Origin: Legionellales bacterium
GTDB taxonomy: Bacteria; Pseudomonadota; Gammaproteobacteria; Berkiellales; Berkiellaceae
Assembly: GCA_002708265.1 (NCBI GenBank)
Contig: PANA01000001.1
Span: forward strand, 1 to 64,000
Length of the DNA: 64,000 bases
Direction: 5' to 3'
Shown here: positions 31,519-44,108 of the stretch, in pieces
How positions within the stretch are numbered: position 1 is the stretch's first letter
Layout of the letters: every line of letters starts with the position of its first letter
Notes under the pieces: model-generated
Databases searched by the model: none
What the model was told of the DNA's origin: nothing
Seen by the model: the letters and a program-made list of their open reading frames with translations, nothing else
Program-made: the position numbers and the translations under genes

Positions 31519-32439
31519 ATGGCAAAAAGAGGTTTAGGTAAGGGGTTAAATGAGTTGTTGTCAGCAACATTTGGTGAGGCTGATGTTGCAGTTGCTTCCC
31601 CAGCAGAACCTGCCCCGGTGGCACAGGCGTCTTCATCAACACCAAAGACGGCACTAGCCCCCAGCGAGATGGGGATCGCACGTCTTTCGGTTGAGGCTTT
31701 GGATAGTGGTCCTTTCCAGCCTCGATCGGGAATGAATGATGAGACGTTGACCCAGCTGGCAGACTCTATTCGACAACAGGGCTTATTGCAGCCGATTCTC
31801 GTAAGACCAAATGGTGAACGTTTTGATATCTTGGCGGGAGAGCGGCGTTGGCGTGCAGCCAAGCGAGCCGGCTTAACCGAGGTGCCGGTGATTGTTCGCC
31901 AGGTTACCGATGAAGAGGCCATGGCAATTGGTCTAATTGAAAATATTCAACGTGAAGATCTAAACCCCCTCGATACAGCAAAAGGCCTTAAGCGACTGTC
32001 AGAAGAAATGAGCATGACTCATCAAGAAGTAGCAGAAGCGGTCGGGAAATCACGCACAAGCGTTACAAATTACTTAAGGCTTTTAACCTTGAATCCTGAT
32101 GTTCAGCATGCCCTAGAAGCGGGTGAGCTCGAACTGGGGCACGCCAAGGCGTTGTTGGGCGTAAAGGGGTCACTACAAACCCAAATGGCGAAGATGGTCA
32201 TCAAGCGAGGTTTAAGCGTTCGAGAGACTGAGCGAGTGATTCAGCGCCTTCAAGAGCCAGGCTCTCAACAGAGAAGAGCAGGTGCACCAGATCCCAATAT
32301 TCGTCGTCTTGAGAGTGACTTAGCGGATAAGTTAGGTGCTAGTGTCCATATTCGACATAGCACTCGCGGCAAGGGGTCTGTGGTTATTCAATACAACGAT
32401 ACAGAAGAGCTTCAAGGGATTCTTGAGCACATCCAGTAA
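31519..32439 (+). CDS. parB: Chromosome partitioning protein ParB
   Basis: CTP-dependent clamp that loads at parS. It starts MAKRGLGKGLNELLS, has the ParB N-terminal box (FQPRSGMNDETLTQLADSI), the CTP-binding GERRWRAAKRAG (about 113-124), ENIQREDLNPL (about 142) and the helix-turn-helix around HQEVAEAVGKSRTSVTNYLR. The C-terminal dimerisation domain ends near residue 306. Its expected target is the 16-bp palindrome repeated six times near recF. Confidence 0.96.
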   Translation: MAKRGLGKGLNELLSATFGEADVAVASPAEPAPVAQASSSTPKTALAPSEMGIARLSVEALDSGPFQPRSGMNDETLTQLADSIRQQGLLQPILVRPNGERFDILAGERRWRAAKRAGLTEVPVIVRQVTDEEAMAIGLIENIQREDLNPLDTAKGLKRLSEEMSMTHQEVAEAVGKSRTSVTNYLRLLTLNPDVQHALEAGELELGHAKALLGVKGSLQTQMAKMVIKRGLSVRETERVIQRLQEPGSQQRRAGAPDPNIRRLESDLADKLGASVHIRHSTRGKGSVVIQYNDTEELQGILEHIQ

Positions 32440-32481
32440 GTAAGCGGCGTTATTAAATAGGCTTGAGCCAACCCCTAGGGT

Positions 32482-32521
32482 GTAGTAAGATAGACAACTA
32501 ATTGTTGTGTTGGCTTACTAC
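32482..32521. promoter_or_regulatory. Nested inverted repeat upstream of the super-repeat protein gene
   Basis: An 8-bp outer stem, GTAGTAAG at 32482-32489 and CTTACTAC at 32514-32521, encloses an inner ACAAC/GTTGT stem around TAATT. It ends a few bases before the AAAGGG ribosome binding site of the 1503-residue gene. No T-run follows, so a terminator is unlikely. An operator, or an RNA hairpin affecting translation, is possible. Confidence 0.5.
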
Positions 32522-32536
32522 ATAAAGGGTAAATAC

Positions 32537-35500
32537 ATGTTTTCAACTGCCCAAGTCCCGGAGCTTCATCAAGCTATTGAGCAAGCTGTTCGTCGTATAT
32601 GGGCGATGGATCCTTATCCTGCTGAAAGGAAAGTCCAAGGTTCAGGAGCGTCGTATGCTTTGAGAGCCTTGTCTCAACGAGCGGCAGTTGCCTATGCAAA
32701 AGTTGCAGGACCTGTTTGCTTGCATGAAATGGAAGAGCGGGCAAGAGACCTCGCTGCTGAAAGCATGGTAGACGGGCACTTCTCGAAATTGCCAGTTTCG
32801 CACATAGCCTCATTAACCACGCCACAAAAGCAAGCCATTCGGCGACATTTAAAAGCCAACATTTTGGCGAACGATTTTCTTAAACACCCTCAATTAGCCC
32901 AAAGCAGCCTCGGCGAAGGTAATCCGCTGCAGTACTACCGCTCTATTCTTCCGGCGCATAAACAGACCATGGAGAAAGAGGTTGCTGAGTGCTTTATGCA
33001 GCCCTCTCCTTTTCTAGCTTTGCGTCAGCTGATCCAGAAAACGCCTCATTTAATGTATTCACACTACCAGATCAGAGACATCGGTTTTTTACTTCAGCGA
33101 ATGCTTCAAGAACCGACACTTGCTGGAAAGATGGAAGCGGCGCAAGGTGCCTTAGCTGAGGCTCTAATTCAAAGAGATGCTGATTTAGTCCCTAAGGTGG
33201 GGCGATATGTTCCCATTCTGAGACCATATGTTCAGTTTATTCTTGGGTGGCCATTTGAAGATATGCAGATTGGTTTAGCAGGGCTGCAAAGAATATACGG
33301 TCGTATATTTGAAGCAGACAATCTGAACACCCTGGGCCAGCTTGCAAGAGATTTGCAGGACTTGCTCGAGACAAATGAAGGCGCTCAAAAGGTAATAGAG
33401 TGGGCAGGAATGAGCGCACTTATCGCAGACGTGCGTCCTTTACTAACAGGTTATATTCAAATTGATGAAGCCTTATCTCGTAAAGATTATCCGACTGCTG
33501 CACGTTTAGCGCACGAAATCATATGTGCGCCAGGTTTTAGCCGATTAATTCCACCAGGTGTGCAACCGTATCTAAATGTTTTGGCTGATTTGTCGGGACT
33601 TGCTCAAGGCCTTTTTGACGATACACCTTATGGCTCATTGACGGAACATCGTCAGGCACTGGCTGCGACTATTGATAATTTTTGGCAGTCTGAAAGCATA
33701 CAATTTATCTATGAAAATTGGCGAACAGAAGGAATGCAGTCGTATCAAAACTTAAGAGGAGAGCTTGTTCGTTTTTCTCAGCAGTTAATGTTGATGTCGA
33801 CAGATGAGTCTTTAGAACGCTTCTTGGGCCATGCACAAGCCGCGCTTGCATTAGCAGAGCAAAATCCTATGTTGGCTGAAACAAGCTTGGGGCCCAATAT
33901 TGCCCAATTAAGAAGTTTAGTTGAGCGTTTGCAGGCGCCTATGCAAGCAGTGAGTTTTGATGAGCTGACCACATCTGTTGAAGCACTGTTGCAGGAAGTG
34001 CGCAGGAGTCCCCTTGTTCAGCAGTACTTACCTCCTTTGATTGTTAATCATGCAGCAGCCTTAGAAGAAGTTGTTCGTGAATTTAATGTCGTTAAGGGTT
34101 TGATAGATCGCCATGTGTATACACAAGCGCAACCACGAATTAGAGCCTTATTAAGAAACTCTGTTTTTGTGCAATATGTTCCGGCGTCTTTTAGAGAGCT
34201 TTTACAAACAACAGAACAGGCAATGCAAGATTTGCCTGCATATGTTGAGAGTTTATTTGTACCTAGAACAGATACGGCTGATGCAGGTTTTAATGTGCAG
34301 CGATGGTTGTCAGATCTTTTGTCATCGCCCATTATCGAAATTATGTATGGCATAGGCTTGAATGCTGAAAGCGCGGAGTATCAGTCTTTTAAAGAAAATA
34401 TTGAGTCGATAACTCAGGCATTAATGACTGCGCATAGGGCAGAATCAATCACTGAGTTTCTAGAGCGGGCTGAGACAGCCACAACGCTTTTGGCGCGTCA
34501 AAACCCTTTGATTCAACGCAGTCAGCGGTTCGTGCAAATTGCGAGTGCGATAAATCATGTGACTCGGTTGTTACACGACGCCAGTGAAGCAGCAGATGAG
34601 CAATCGTATTTTCGTGCGGTAGAGCGGCTTCATGCTCTTGTGACAACAAACCGTATGGTGGAGGCAATCATTCCGCCAGTGGTTCAGCAGCATGTAGAGC
34701 GGTTATTTACTGGCGCTAGGTTGATTGAACGAATACGACAGCACACAGAATCTAGAAACTACTCTCAAGCCAGAGTTGTCATCAACGAGTTGTTGCAGGC
34801 GCAAGATATATTAGGCTACATGCCTGAAAGCGTGCAGGAATTTTTAGAAGAGACAAGGCAGGCCATAGATGATCTGCCCGCTTTTATTCATCGGTTATTA
34901 ACAGAAGAATCTGATGATGACGCTGCTGAGTGGATTTATGAAGTTTTACAGCATCCAGTAGCTGAGGTTATTCACGCTGTAGGGTTGAATGTTAATACTG
35001 GAGAACATCAAATTGTTACCCAGCAAGTGAGAGATTTGGTTCGTAGTTTGGTTCAGTTTCAACAGGCAGATACTGTTCAAGTGGCTTTGGTTCATGCTCA
35101 TGTAGCAGTGGGTATTCTTCAAGCAAATATCCATTTTGCACGCTCACCAACCTTGACAGCACTGTCAACTGAGTTAAACCAGCTGGTTGAAAACATTGAA
35201 AACGCTTTAGCAGAAGCGCAGCGTCCAAACGGCGATCTAGCACGTGTCACTAATTTAATTCGAGGGTGTGTAGACCCACGAGCGAACTTGGGGGCGAACT
35301 ATATACGGCATTTGCTGCCAGATATGCTTGTACCATTATGCGAGAACTTGGAGAGAGCAGTTCAGGATGTAGAGTTGGTGCGAGAAGCTTTTGAGCAAAG
35401 AGACTACTCTGTTTTGGCAAGAAGGTTGGCCTGGTTGCTAGAAGATCCTCAGGTGCGATATTTTGTTCCAACGCCGATGCAGGCACATATCGCTTTAGCA

Positions 35501-37048
35501 AAAGAGGCAGTTGATGCGATAGATAATGTGGTCTTTCATAATCAGCGCTGGTCAACCGTTGATGCTGAAATTAGACGTATTTTAGAAACGGAAGCAGTTG
35601 CTGCATATTTCTATCTTTCAGAGACGGAGCAGCCTTCAGCTCAGGCTCAAGCAAGAAAAGAAAACTTTACTCGCGCTATTGAGCAAGCTTTAGATCTTGT
35701 TTATCGAATTGCAAACAGTCAAAGTTTTGATCAATTACATAGTGATGTTCAGGCACTTTGCAACTTGATTGATAATGACGTCTTAGAGATTACACGGTTA
35801 GAAGGGTTACGTGCTTGGATTGATAAAGCGCGTGATTTAAATAACCGCATCAATCAAATTCGGCGAGTATACGATAATGGGTATTATTCAGAAGCGATCG
35901 ATTTATTAGGGCAGTTGCCCGAAAATGATCTCGTTAATGTTTTGCCAGGTTGGGTAACTGGACTCTTAGATGACATTCGGGATTTCAAAGACGATGTCTT
36001 GGAGTTGCAAACAAGTCTTCGTAATGGGCAATACCAAAATGCTTTGACCTTGGTTCAGCGCATGCTAGAAAGTGAAGCAATTGAGCAATTAATGCCGAAT
36101 TATCTGATTAACTATACTCGCGAAGCCGCAAGTATTGTGGACTTAATGCGCAACATTGGTCGCTTAGCAGAAGAGAACTCACCAGAGGGGTGGGATAGAG
36201 CCCATGATCTGGTTGTGTATCATTTTAGTGATACTCGTGCAGATGATGCACGTCGTCGGCATGTCTGGAGAAGTTTGCTGGGTATTGATGGGTATCGCAC
36301 GCTAAGAGATGAGCTACTAAATGCGACAAGTGCAATCAAAGAACTGCTAAAAATCTTAACCAATAAAAAACAAGATCAGCAATCTGTGTTGACAGCTCTT
36401 TGTGCCTGGACCCAGCAGTATATGTTGTACCTAGGGGATGGGGAGGCACAGAGCCCATTTGAGCGATTTGAAAAACTTGACCTAGTGAAGCACTTTAATG
36501 CGACCCCTGAAATGAACCTTGTTAAACGGGTAGTGGGCGTTTTCTCTAAGCGGGGCGCGTCTGGCAAACCGCCAACGATTGATTCATGGACATTGTTCGA
36601 AAGTATTGGAATGGCGAGTGCCTTAGAGCGTTACTACTACGAAAATAACACCCGTAATCAAATTAGGGGGGGAGCAAATCGTATTCGAGTTCGTATATGG
36701 AACTCGTTGTGCTTCGCGCTGAACTTGGTGATTACTGCGATGGCTTTTTTCTTTACCTGGTTGGGGCGCACACTGGTTCGAGGCTGGGATTGGTTAAAGA
36801 GCGGGTTCACTGGAGGGGATCGTGGTCAGCCTACCCCGACACAGGAAGAGCAACAAAGTCCAGAGCATGATCTTGAGGTATCTTCGGATCTTGAAGAGGG
36901 CCCAATAGAAGCCTTGTCTGAGCCGGTGCGTGGCTTTACCCCGATGGCGATGACTAAGCAACAGGTTGCTGCGCCAGCGGCTGGAGAGCCCCCTATTGTT
37001 GCGCAGGCTGAACCAGAGCAGCTTCGCCGCCCAGCATCATTTGGTTAG
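32537..37048 (+). CDS. Giant helical super-repeat protein with C-terminal membrane segment, 1503 aa
   Basis: No family is recognised. The protein looks almost entirely alpha-helical. It contains about four super-repeats spaced 209-214 residues, starting near residues 311, 520, 733 and 947. Each opens with a unit shaped like R-x-x-Y-x-x-A, a helix rich in Leu, then Y-V/M-P, followed by a second helical unit (for example DLPAYVESLF and DLPAFIHRLL at the joint of repeats 2 and 3, and YGIGLNAES versus HAVGLNVNT after it). Shorter Y-x-x-A units recur near 1110-1200. Residues about 1391-1415 (LCFALNLVITAMAFFFTWLG) are hydrophobic and followed by an acidic, Pro-rich tail of about 90 residues, so it may be membrane-anchored with a large cytoplasmic body. 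ATG 32537 is used because AAAGGG precedes it; a TTG at 32507 is the alternative. It interrupts the usual parB-atpI adjacency. Confidence 0.8.
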   Translation: MFSTAQVPELHQAIEQAVRRIWAMDPYPAERKVQGSGASYALRALSQRAAVAYAKVAGPVCLHEMEERARDLAAESMVDGHFSKLPVSHIASLTTPQKQAIRRHLKANILANDFLKHPQLAQSSLGEGNPLQYYRSILPAHKQTMEKEVAECFMQPSPFLALRQLIQKTPHLMYSHYQIRDIGFLLQRMLQEPTLAGKMEAAQGALAEALIQRDADLVPKVGRYVPILRPYVQFILGWPFEDMQIGLAGLQRIYGRIFEADNLNTLGQLARDLQDLLETNEGAQKVIEWAGMSALIADVRPLLTGYIQIDEALSRKDYPTAARLAHEIICAPGFSRLIPPGVQPYLNVLADLSGLAQGLFDDTPYGSLTEHRQALAATIDNFWQSESIQFIYENWRTEGMQSYQNLRGELVRFSQQLMLMSTDESLERFLGHAQAALALAEQNPMLAETSLGPNIAQLRSLVERLQAPMQAVSFDELTTSVEALLQEVRRSPLVQQYLPPLIVNHAAALEEVVREFNVVKGLIDRHVYTQAQPRIRALLRNSVFVQYVPASFRELLQTTEQAMQDLPAYVESLFVPRTDTADAGFNVQRWLSDLLSSPIIEIMYGIGLNAESAEYQSFKENIESITQALMTAHRAESITEFLERAETATTLLARQNPLIQRSQRFVQIASAINHVTRLLHDASEAADEQSYFRAVERLHALVTTNRMVEAIIPPVVQQHVERLFTGARLIERIRQHTESRNYSQARVVINELLQAQDILGYMPESVQEFLEETRQAIDDLPAFIHRLLTEESDDDAAEWIYEVLQHPVAEVIHAVGLNVNTGEHQIVTQQVRDLVRSLVQFQQADTVQVALVHAHVAVGILQANIHFARSPTLTALSTELNQLVENIENALAEAQRPNGDLARVTNLIRGCVDPRANLGANYIRHLLPDMLVPLCENLERAVQDVELVREAFEQRDYSVLARRLAWLLEDPQVRYFVPTPMQAHIALAKEAVDAIDNVVFHNQRWSTVDAEIRRILETEAVAAYFYLSETEQPSAQAQARKENFTRAIEQALDLVYRIANSQSFDQLHSDVQALCNLIDNDVLEITRLEGLRAWIDKARDLNNRINQIRRVYDNGYYSEAIDLLGQLPENDLVNVLPGWVTGLLDDIRDFKDDVLELQTSLRNGQYQNALTLVQRMLESEAIEQLMPNYLINYTREAASIVDLMRNIGRLAEENSPEGWDRAHDLVVYHFSDTRADDARRRHVWRSLLGIDGYRTLRDELLNATSAIKELLKILTNKKQDQQSVLTALCAWTQQYMLYLGDGEAQSPFERFEKLDLVKHFNATPEMNLVKRVVGVFSKRGASGKPPTIDSWTLFESIGMASALERYYYENNTRNQIRGGANRIRVRIWNSLCFALNLVITAMAFFFTWLGRTLVRGWDWLKSGFTGGDRGQPTPTQEEQQSPEHDLEVSSDLEEGPIEALSEPVRGFTPMAMTKQQVAAPAAGEPPIVAQAEPEQLRRPASFG

Positions 37049-37054
37049 GATATT

Positions 37055-37085
37055 CAGCCAGTGCTGCTTTAAAGCGCACTGGCTG
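37055..37085 (+). terminator. Probable terminator after the super-repeat protein gene
   Basis: A perfect 10-bp stem, CAGCCAGTGC (37055-37064) with GCACTGGCTG (37076-37085), encloses a loop that itself can pair (GCTTTAAAGC). Seven bases after the gene's stop. The T-rich stretch comes only after about 15 bases, so efficiency is uncertain. Confidence 0.6.
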
Positions 37086-37156
37086 GTATAGCTTTCTAAC
37101 TTTTTCCAATTCTTTTATTTATCCTCGACCCAATATTCCTTGGTTGCTTGATTGCA

Positions 37157-38696
<1,540 letters not shown>

Positions 38697-38722
38697 GGGA
38701 TCACTGAAAAAGGGGCACGGCT

Positions 38723-39193
38723 GTGGATATTAATGCAACGCTATTAGGCCAAATGATCACTTTTTTGTTGTTCATCTGGTTTACGATGAAGTTTGTTTGG
38801 CCACCTGTGGTGAAAGCGCTAGAAGCGCGAAAAAATGAAATCGCCGAGGGGCTGGCTGCTGCTGAGCGTGGGCACCATGAGCTGAGCTTGTCACAAGACA
38901 AAGCTAAGACTGCACTTCGTGAAGCCAGAGATGAGTCCAGCAAACTGCTAGAGGCAGCGAGAGCGCAGGCAGATAAAATTGTTGAAGATGCTCGTGCTGA
39001 AGCTCAAGAAGAAGCTAAGCGGATTGTTGAGCGGGCGGCTAGCGAGGTTGCTCAAATGGAAAGTAGTGCTCGCGAAGGCCTGAAGAAACAAGTGTCTTCT
39101 TTGGCTGTGGCTGGCGCTCAAAAAATTCTTGGGCGTACCATTGATGCTCAGGCGCACAATGACATCTTAGATGAACTGGTGAAAGAGCTTTAG
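38723..39193 (+). CDS. atpF: ATP synthase Fo subunit b
   Basis: Peripheral stalk subunit: one N-terminal membrane helix (about 5-24, LGQMITFLLFIWFTMKFVWP) followed by a long charged helix rich in Ala, Glu and Arg that dimerises. Length 156 aa is normal. The start is GTG at 38723 (VDINATLLGQ). It lies in the expected place between atpE and atpH. Confidence 0.95.
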   Translation: MDINATLLGQMITFLLFIWFTMKFVWPPVVKALEARKNEIAEGLAAAERGHHELSLSQDKAKTALREARDESSKLLEAARAQADKIVEDARAEAQEEAKRIVERAASEVAQMESSAREGLKKQVSSLAVAGAQKILGRTIDAQAHNDILDELVKEL

Positions 39194-39195
39194 TC

Positions 39196-39735
39196 ATGAC
39201 GATGCAAAATCGAATAGCAAGACCGTATGCAAGAGCCGCTTTCGCGGTGGCCAGAGAGTCCGATAAAGTGGCTCAATGGTCAGCTGCTTTAAAGGTCACT
39301 GCTGAGGCCATGTCTGAGCCTGCGGTACAAGCGTGGTTGAAAAACCCCAAAACTGCATCGTTATCGGTTGTTGAGCTAATTATTAGCTTGAAGCCTGAGG
39401 TGTTCGAAGGGCAAGTTAAAACCTTTATAGAATTACTTGCTCAGCGGGGCCGGTTGCTCGTGGCTTGTGGCATCAGTGAGTTATTTGAAGCTTATCGAGC
39501 GAAGGCAGAGTCTTACGAGCGTATTACGCTGCAGCTAGCGCAGCCAGCTCAAGATGAGCGAGTGGAAAGTATTAAATCTGCTTTAACCAAGCGTTTAAAT
39601 ATGTCGGTTCAAGTCACCTCTGAAGTGGTTCCAGAGTTAATTGGTGGCGCCGTCGTCAAAGCGGGCGATATCGTTATCGATGGTTCAGTCCTAGGGCAGT
39701 TAAAGAAAGTCGCAGATGCGCTTGAAGTAGTGTAA
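39196..39735 (+). CDS. atpH: ATP synthase F1 subunit delta
   Basis: Connects the peripheral stalk to the top of the F1 head. The N-terminal helical domain starts RIARPYARAAFAVA. The C-terminal conserved motif is PELIGGAVVKAGDIVIDGSV (about residues 145-164). Length 179 aa is typical. It starts 2 bp after atpF. Confidence 0.95.
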   Translation: MTMQNRIARPYARAAFAVARESDKVAQWSAALKVTAEAMSEPAVQAWLKNPKTASLSVVELIISLKPEVFEGQVKTFIELLAQRGRLLVACGISELFEAYRAKAESYERITLQLAQPAQDERVESIKSALTKRLNMSVQVTSEVVPELIGGAVVKAGDIVIDGSVLGQLKKVADALEVV

Positions 39736-39750
39736 ATAAGGTAATCGGAT

Positions 39751-41292
39751 ATGCGTTTAGATCCTTCTGAAATTAGTCAACTTATTAAACAAAGAATTGA
39801 GACAGCAGATATCAGTTCAAGCGCCAAAACAGTGGGTACCGTTATTGGTGTTAGTGACGGCATTGTTCGTCTTCACGGCCTGAATGAAGTCATGCAGGGT
39901 GAGATGATTAAGTTCGAAGGCGATACTTATGGTCTGGCCTTGAACTTGGAGCGTGATTCTGTCGGTGCGGTTGTTTTAGGTAACAGCGGTACGATTGCAG
40001 AAGGGCAAACAGCAGAGTGTACAGGTCGTATTCTTGAAGTGCCTGTTGGTGAAGCGTTGCTTGGCCGAGTTGTAAATTCCTTGGGTGCACCAATTGATGG
40101 AAAAGGCACTATTGATCATACGGCAATGTCACCGATTGAAAAAGTGGCGCCAGGGGTTATTGAGCGTCAATCCGTTAGCCAGCCTGTTCAGACGGGGCTC
40201 AAACCAATTGACTCCATGGTTCCAATTGGTCGAGGTCAACGTGAGCTAATTATTGGTGACCGTCAAACCGGTAAAACGGCGGTAGCAATTGATGCCATCA
40301 TCAACCAAAAAGGCACCGGTGTTAAATGTATTTATGTGGCAATTGGTCAGAAAGCTTCTTCTATTGCCTCAGTGGTACGTAAGTTGGAAGAACATGGCGC
40401 GATGGCTCACACGATTGTGGTTGCTGCAACGGCTTCTGATGCGGCCTCTTTACAGTTTATTGCACCTTACTCAGGCTGTGCGATGGGTGAGTACTTCCGT
40501 GATAAAGGGGAAGACGCGCTTATTATTTATGATGACTTAACAAAGCAGGCTTGGGCGTACCGACAAATTTCTCTTCTACTGCGTCGTCCACCAGGTCGTG
40601 AAGCATATCCTGGTGACGTTTTCTATTTGCACTCGCGCCTATTAGAGCGTGCTGCTCGAGTAAACGCAGAGTATGTTGAAAAAATGACCAATGGTCAGGT
40701 TCGCGGCAAAACAGGCTCTTTGACAGCATTGCCAATTATTGAAACGCAAGCAGGCGACGTTTCAGCATTCGTACCAACCAACGTTATTTCTATTACAGAT
40801 GGTCAGATCTTCTTAGAAACCGACTTGTTTAACGCGGGGATTCGTCCTGCTATTAACGCAGGTTTGTCTGTCTCTCGTGTGGGTGGTGCGGCACAAACCA
40901 AATTAATGAAAAAGCTGGCCGGTGGTGTGCGAATTGGTTTGGCGCAGTATCGAGAGCTGGCGGCTTTTGCGCAGTTTGCTTCTGATTTGGATGAAGCCAC
41001 TCGTAAGCAGCTTGAAAGAGGGCAGCGTACAATGGAAGCAATGAAGCAACCTCAGTACGCTACACAGAGCGTTGCTCAGATGGCCTTTGTCCTCTTTGCA
41101 GTTGACCGTGGTTTCATGGATACCGTTGAAGTTGAGAAGGTTGTTGAGTACGAGCGCTCATTGCTTGAGTACTTAGATGTTAATCATGCATCACTTCTTG
41201 AAAAAGTGAATGCGGAGCCGGTTTACACTGATGCGTTGGCGGCTCAGATGACTGAAGTCCTAGAAGCGTTCAATCGAACCCAAGGGCTATAA
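39751..41292 (+). CDS. atpA: ATP synthase F1 subunit alpha
   Basis: Regulatory nucleotide-binding subunit of the F1 hexamer. Walker A is GDRQTGKTA (about 169-177), preceded by [34 protein letters not shown] and the arginine-finger region [11 protein letters not shown] (about 372) are as expected. Length 513 aa is the family norm. Confidence 0.97.
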   Translation: MRLDPSEISQLIKQRIETADISSSAKTVGTVIGVSDGIVRLHGLNEVMQGEMIKFEGDTYGLALNLERDSVGAVVLGNSGTIAEGQTAECTGRILEVPVGEALLGRVVNSLGAPIDGKGTIDHTAMSPIEKVAPGVIERQSVSQPVQTGLKPIDSMVPIGRGQRELIIGDRQTGKTAVAIDAIINQKGTGVKCIYVAIGQKASSIASVVRKLEEHGAMAHTIVVAATASDAASLQFIAPYSGCAMGEYFRDKGEDALIIYDDLTKQAWAYRQISLLLRRPPGREAYPGDVFYLHSRLLERAARVNAEYVEKMTNGQVRGKTGSLTALPIIETQAGDVSAFVPTNVISITDGQIFLETDLFNAGIRPAINAGLSVSRVGGAAQTKLMKKLAGGVRIGLAQYRELAAFAQFASDLDEATRKQLERGQRTMEAMKQPQYATQSVAQMAFVLFAVDRGFMDTVEVEKVVEYERSLLEYLDVNHASLLEKVNAEPVYTDALAAQMTEVLEAFNRTQGL

Positions 41293-41308
41293 GCCATAGG
41301 AGTGCGTC

Positions 41309-42181
41309 ATGGCGGTTGGTAAAGAAATACGAACCAAAATTAAAAGCATCCAAAGTACGCAAAAAATTACGCGTGCAATGGAGATGGTGGCAGCCAGCAA
41401 GATGCGACGCGTTCAGCAACGTATGGATGCTGCTCGCCCTTACGCAAACCATATTCACCAAGTGATTGAGCATGTCTCAAAATCGCACTCTGAGCATAAC
41501 AGTATTTTCTTACAAGAGCGCCCGGTTAAACGAGCGGGTATCATTGTGATTTCGACAGACCGAGGCCTTTGTGGTGGTTTGAACATCAACTTGTTTAGGC
41601 AAGTGCTTAACAAGATGGAAGCCTTAGAAGAGAAAGGTATTGAAGTCGATATGGCACTGTTGGGGTCACGTGCGGAAGGCTATTTTAAGCAGCTTGGTGC
41701 TAACATTGTTGCCGCTGCGAGTCAGCTGGGTGAGACGCCCAAAACGGCAGCGATAGTTGGTCCGTTAAAAGTTATGCTTGATGCTTATGCCAATGACGAA
41801 ATACAAGCGTTGTATGTCGCACATAACTTTTTTGAAAACACCATGACGCAAAAGCCGAAGGTGTCGACTTTGTTTCCATTGTCTCAAGTTGAAAATTTGG
41901 AGCCTAAAGAGGCCCATACGAGCCACTGGGACTATATCTATGAGCCAAACAACGAGGCCCTATTGGATTTGTTGATTAGACGATATGTTGAGCAACAAGT
42001 TTATCGGGGTGTGGTAGAGAACATTGCTTGTGAACAAGCGGCTCGGATGATTGCGATGAAGAGCGCATCCGATAATGCAGGGGATTTAATTCACTCACTG
42101 CAATTGGCGTACAACAAAGCGCGTCAGGCAGCGATTACACAAGAATTATCTGAAATCGTATCTGGCGCTGCTGCTGTATAA
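41309..42181 (+). CDS. atpG: ATP synthase F1 subunit gamma
   Basis: Central rotor shaft. The N-terminal helix ([20 protein letters not shown]) and the C-terminal helix ([16 protein letters not shown]) are the conserved coiled-coil pair; [11 protein letters not shown] lies near residue 74. Length 290 aa is normal. Confidence 0.96.
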   Translation: MAVGKEIRTKIKSIQSTQKITRAMEMVAASKMRRVQQRMDAARPYANHIHQVIEHVSKSHSEHNSIFLQERPVKRAGIIVISTDRGLCGGLNINLFRQVLNKMEALEEKGIEVDMALLGSRAEGYFKQLGANIVAAASQLGETPKTAAIVGPLKVMLDAYANDEIQALYVAHNFFENTMTQKPKVSTLFPLSQVENLEPKEAHTSHWDYIYEPNNEALLDLLIRRYVEQQVYRGVVENIACEQAARMIAMKSASDNAGDLIHSLQLAYNKARQAAITQELSEIVSGAAAV

Positions 42182-42196
42182 ATTAAACTGGGGTAA

Positions 42197-43594
<1,398 letters not shown>

Positions 43595-43606
43595 GAGCTG
43601 GGCAAT

Positions 43607-44032
43607 ATGGCCAAGACCATTAAAGTAAACATTGTCTCCCTTGAGGAGTCTATATACAGTGGTGAAGCTTCTTGGGTTCAAGCCAGCTGTCAAAAGGGAG
43701 ACGTGGGCATTTATCCTGGTCACGCCCCCTATTTAACGCAGCTTTCCCCGGGGCCTGTTCGGGTGGTTCTTTCTGAGCACGGACATGAAGACGTCGTGTT
43801 TGTATCGGGCGGGATTTTAGAGGTACAGCCTGACGTGGTGACTATCCTGGCAGATACGGTGCTACGCGGAACCGATATGGAAGAGCAGGCATTGCTGAAA
43901 GCGAAAGAAGAAGCGGCTCGTTTGCTGACAGAGCAAAAAACGGATATCGATTACTCACATGCTAAGGCAGAGTTACTTCGTGCGGCAGCGATGCTTCGAA
44001 CGCTGAAAATGCTCCGAAAAGAGATCAAATAG
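43607..44032 (+). CDS. atpC: ATP synthase F1 subunit epsilon
   Basis: Small rotor subunit that can inhibit hydrolysis. The beta-sandwich domain includes SLEESIYSGEASWVQASC and GDVGIYPGHAPYLTQLSPG; the C-terminal helical pair follows from about residue 90. Length 141 aa. It is the last gene of the nine-gene ATP synthase operon; I saw no clear terminator before glmU, so read-through is possible. Confidence 0.95.
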   Translation: MAKTIKVNIVSLEESIYSGEASWVQASCQKGDVGIYPGHAPYLTQLSPGPVRVVLSEHGHEDVVFVSGGILEVQPDVVTILADTVLRGTDMEEQALLKAKEEAARLLTEQKTDIDYSHAKAELLRAAAMLRTLKMLRKEIK

Positions 44033-44108
44033 CTTAACTATCAACCTTAGGTGCTTGCTGCCTTGCTTTTTGGTAAAATCTAAGGCTCTCCAAAGCCGTG
44101 AGATCATT

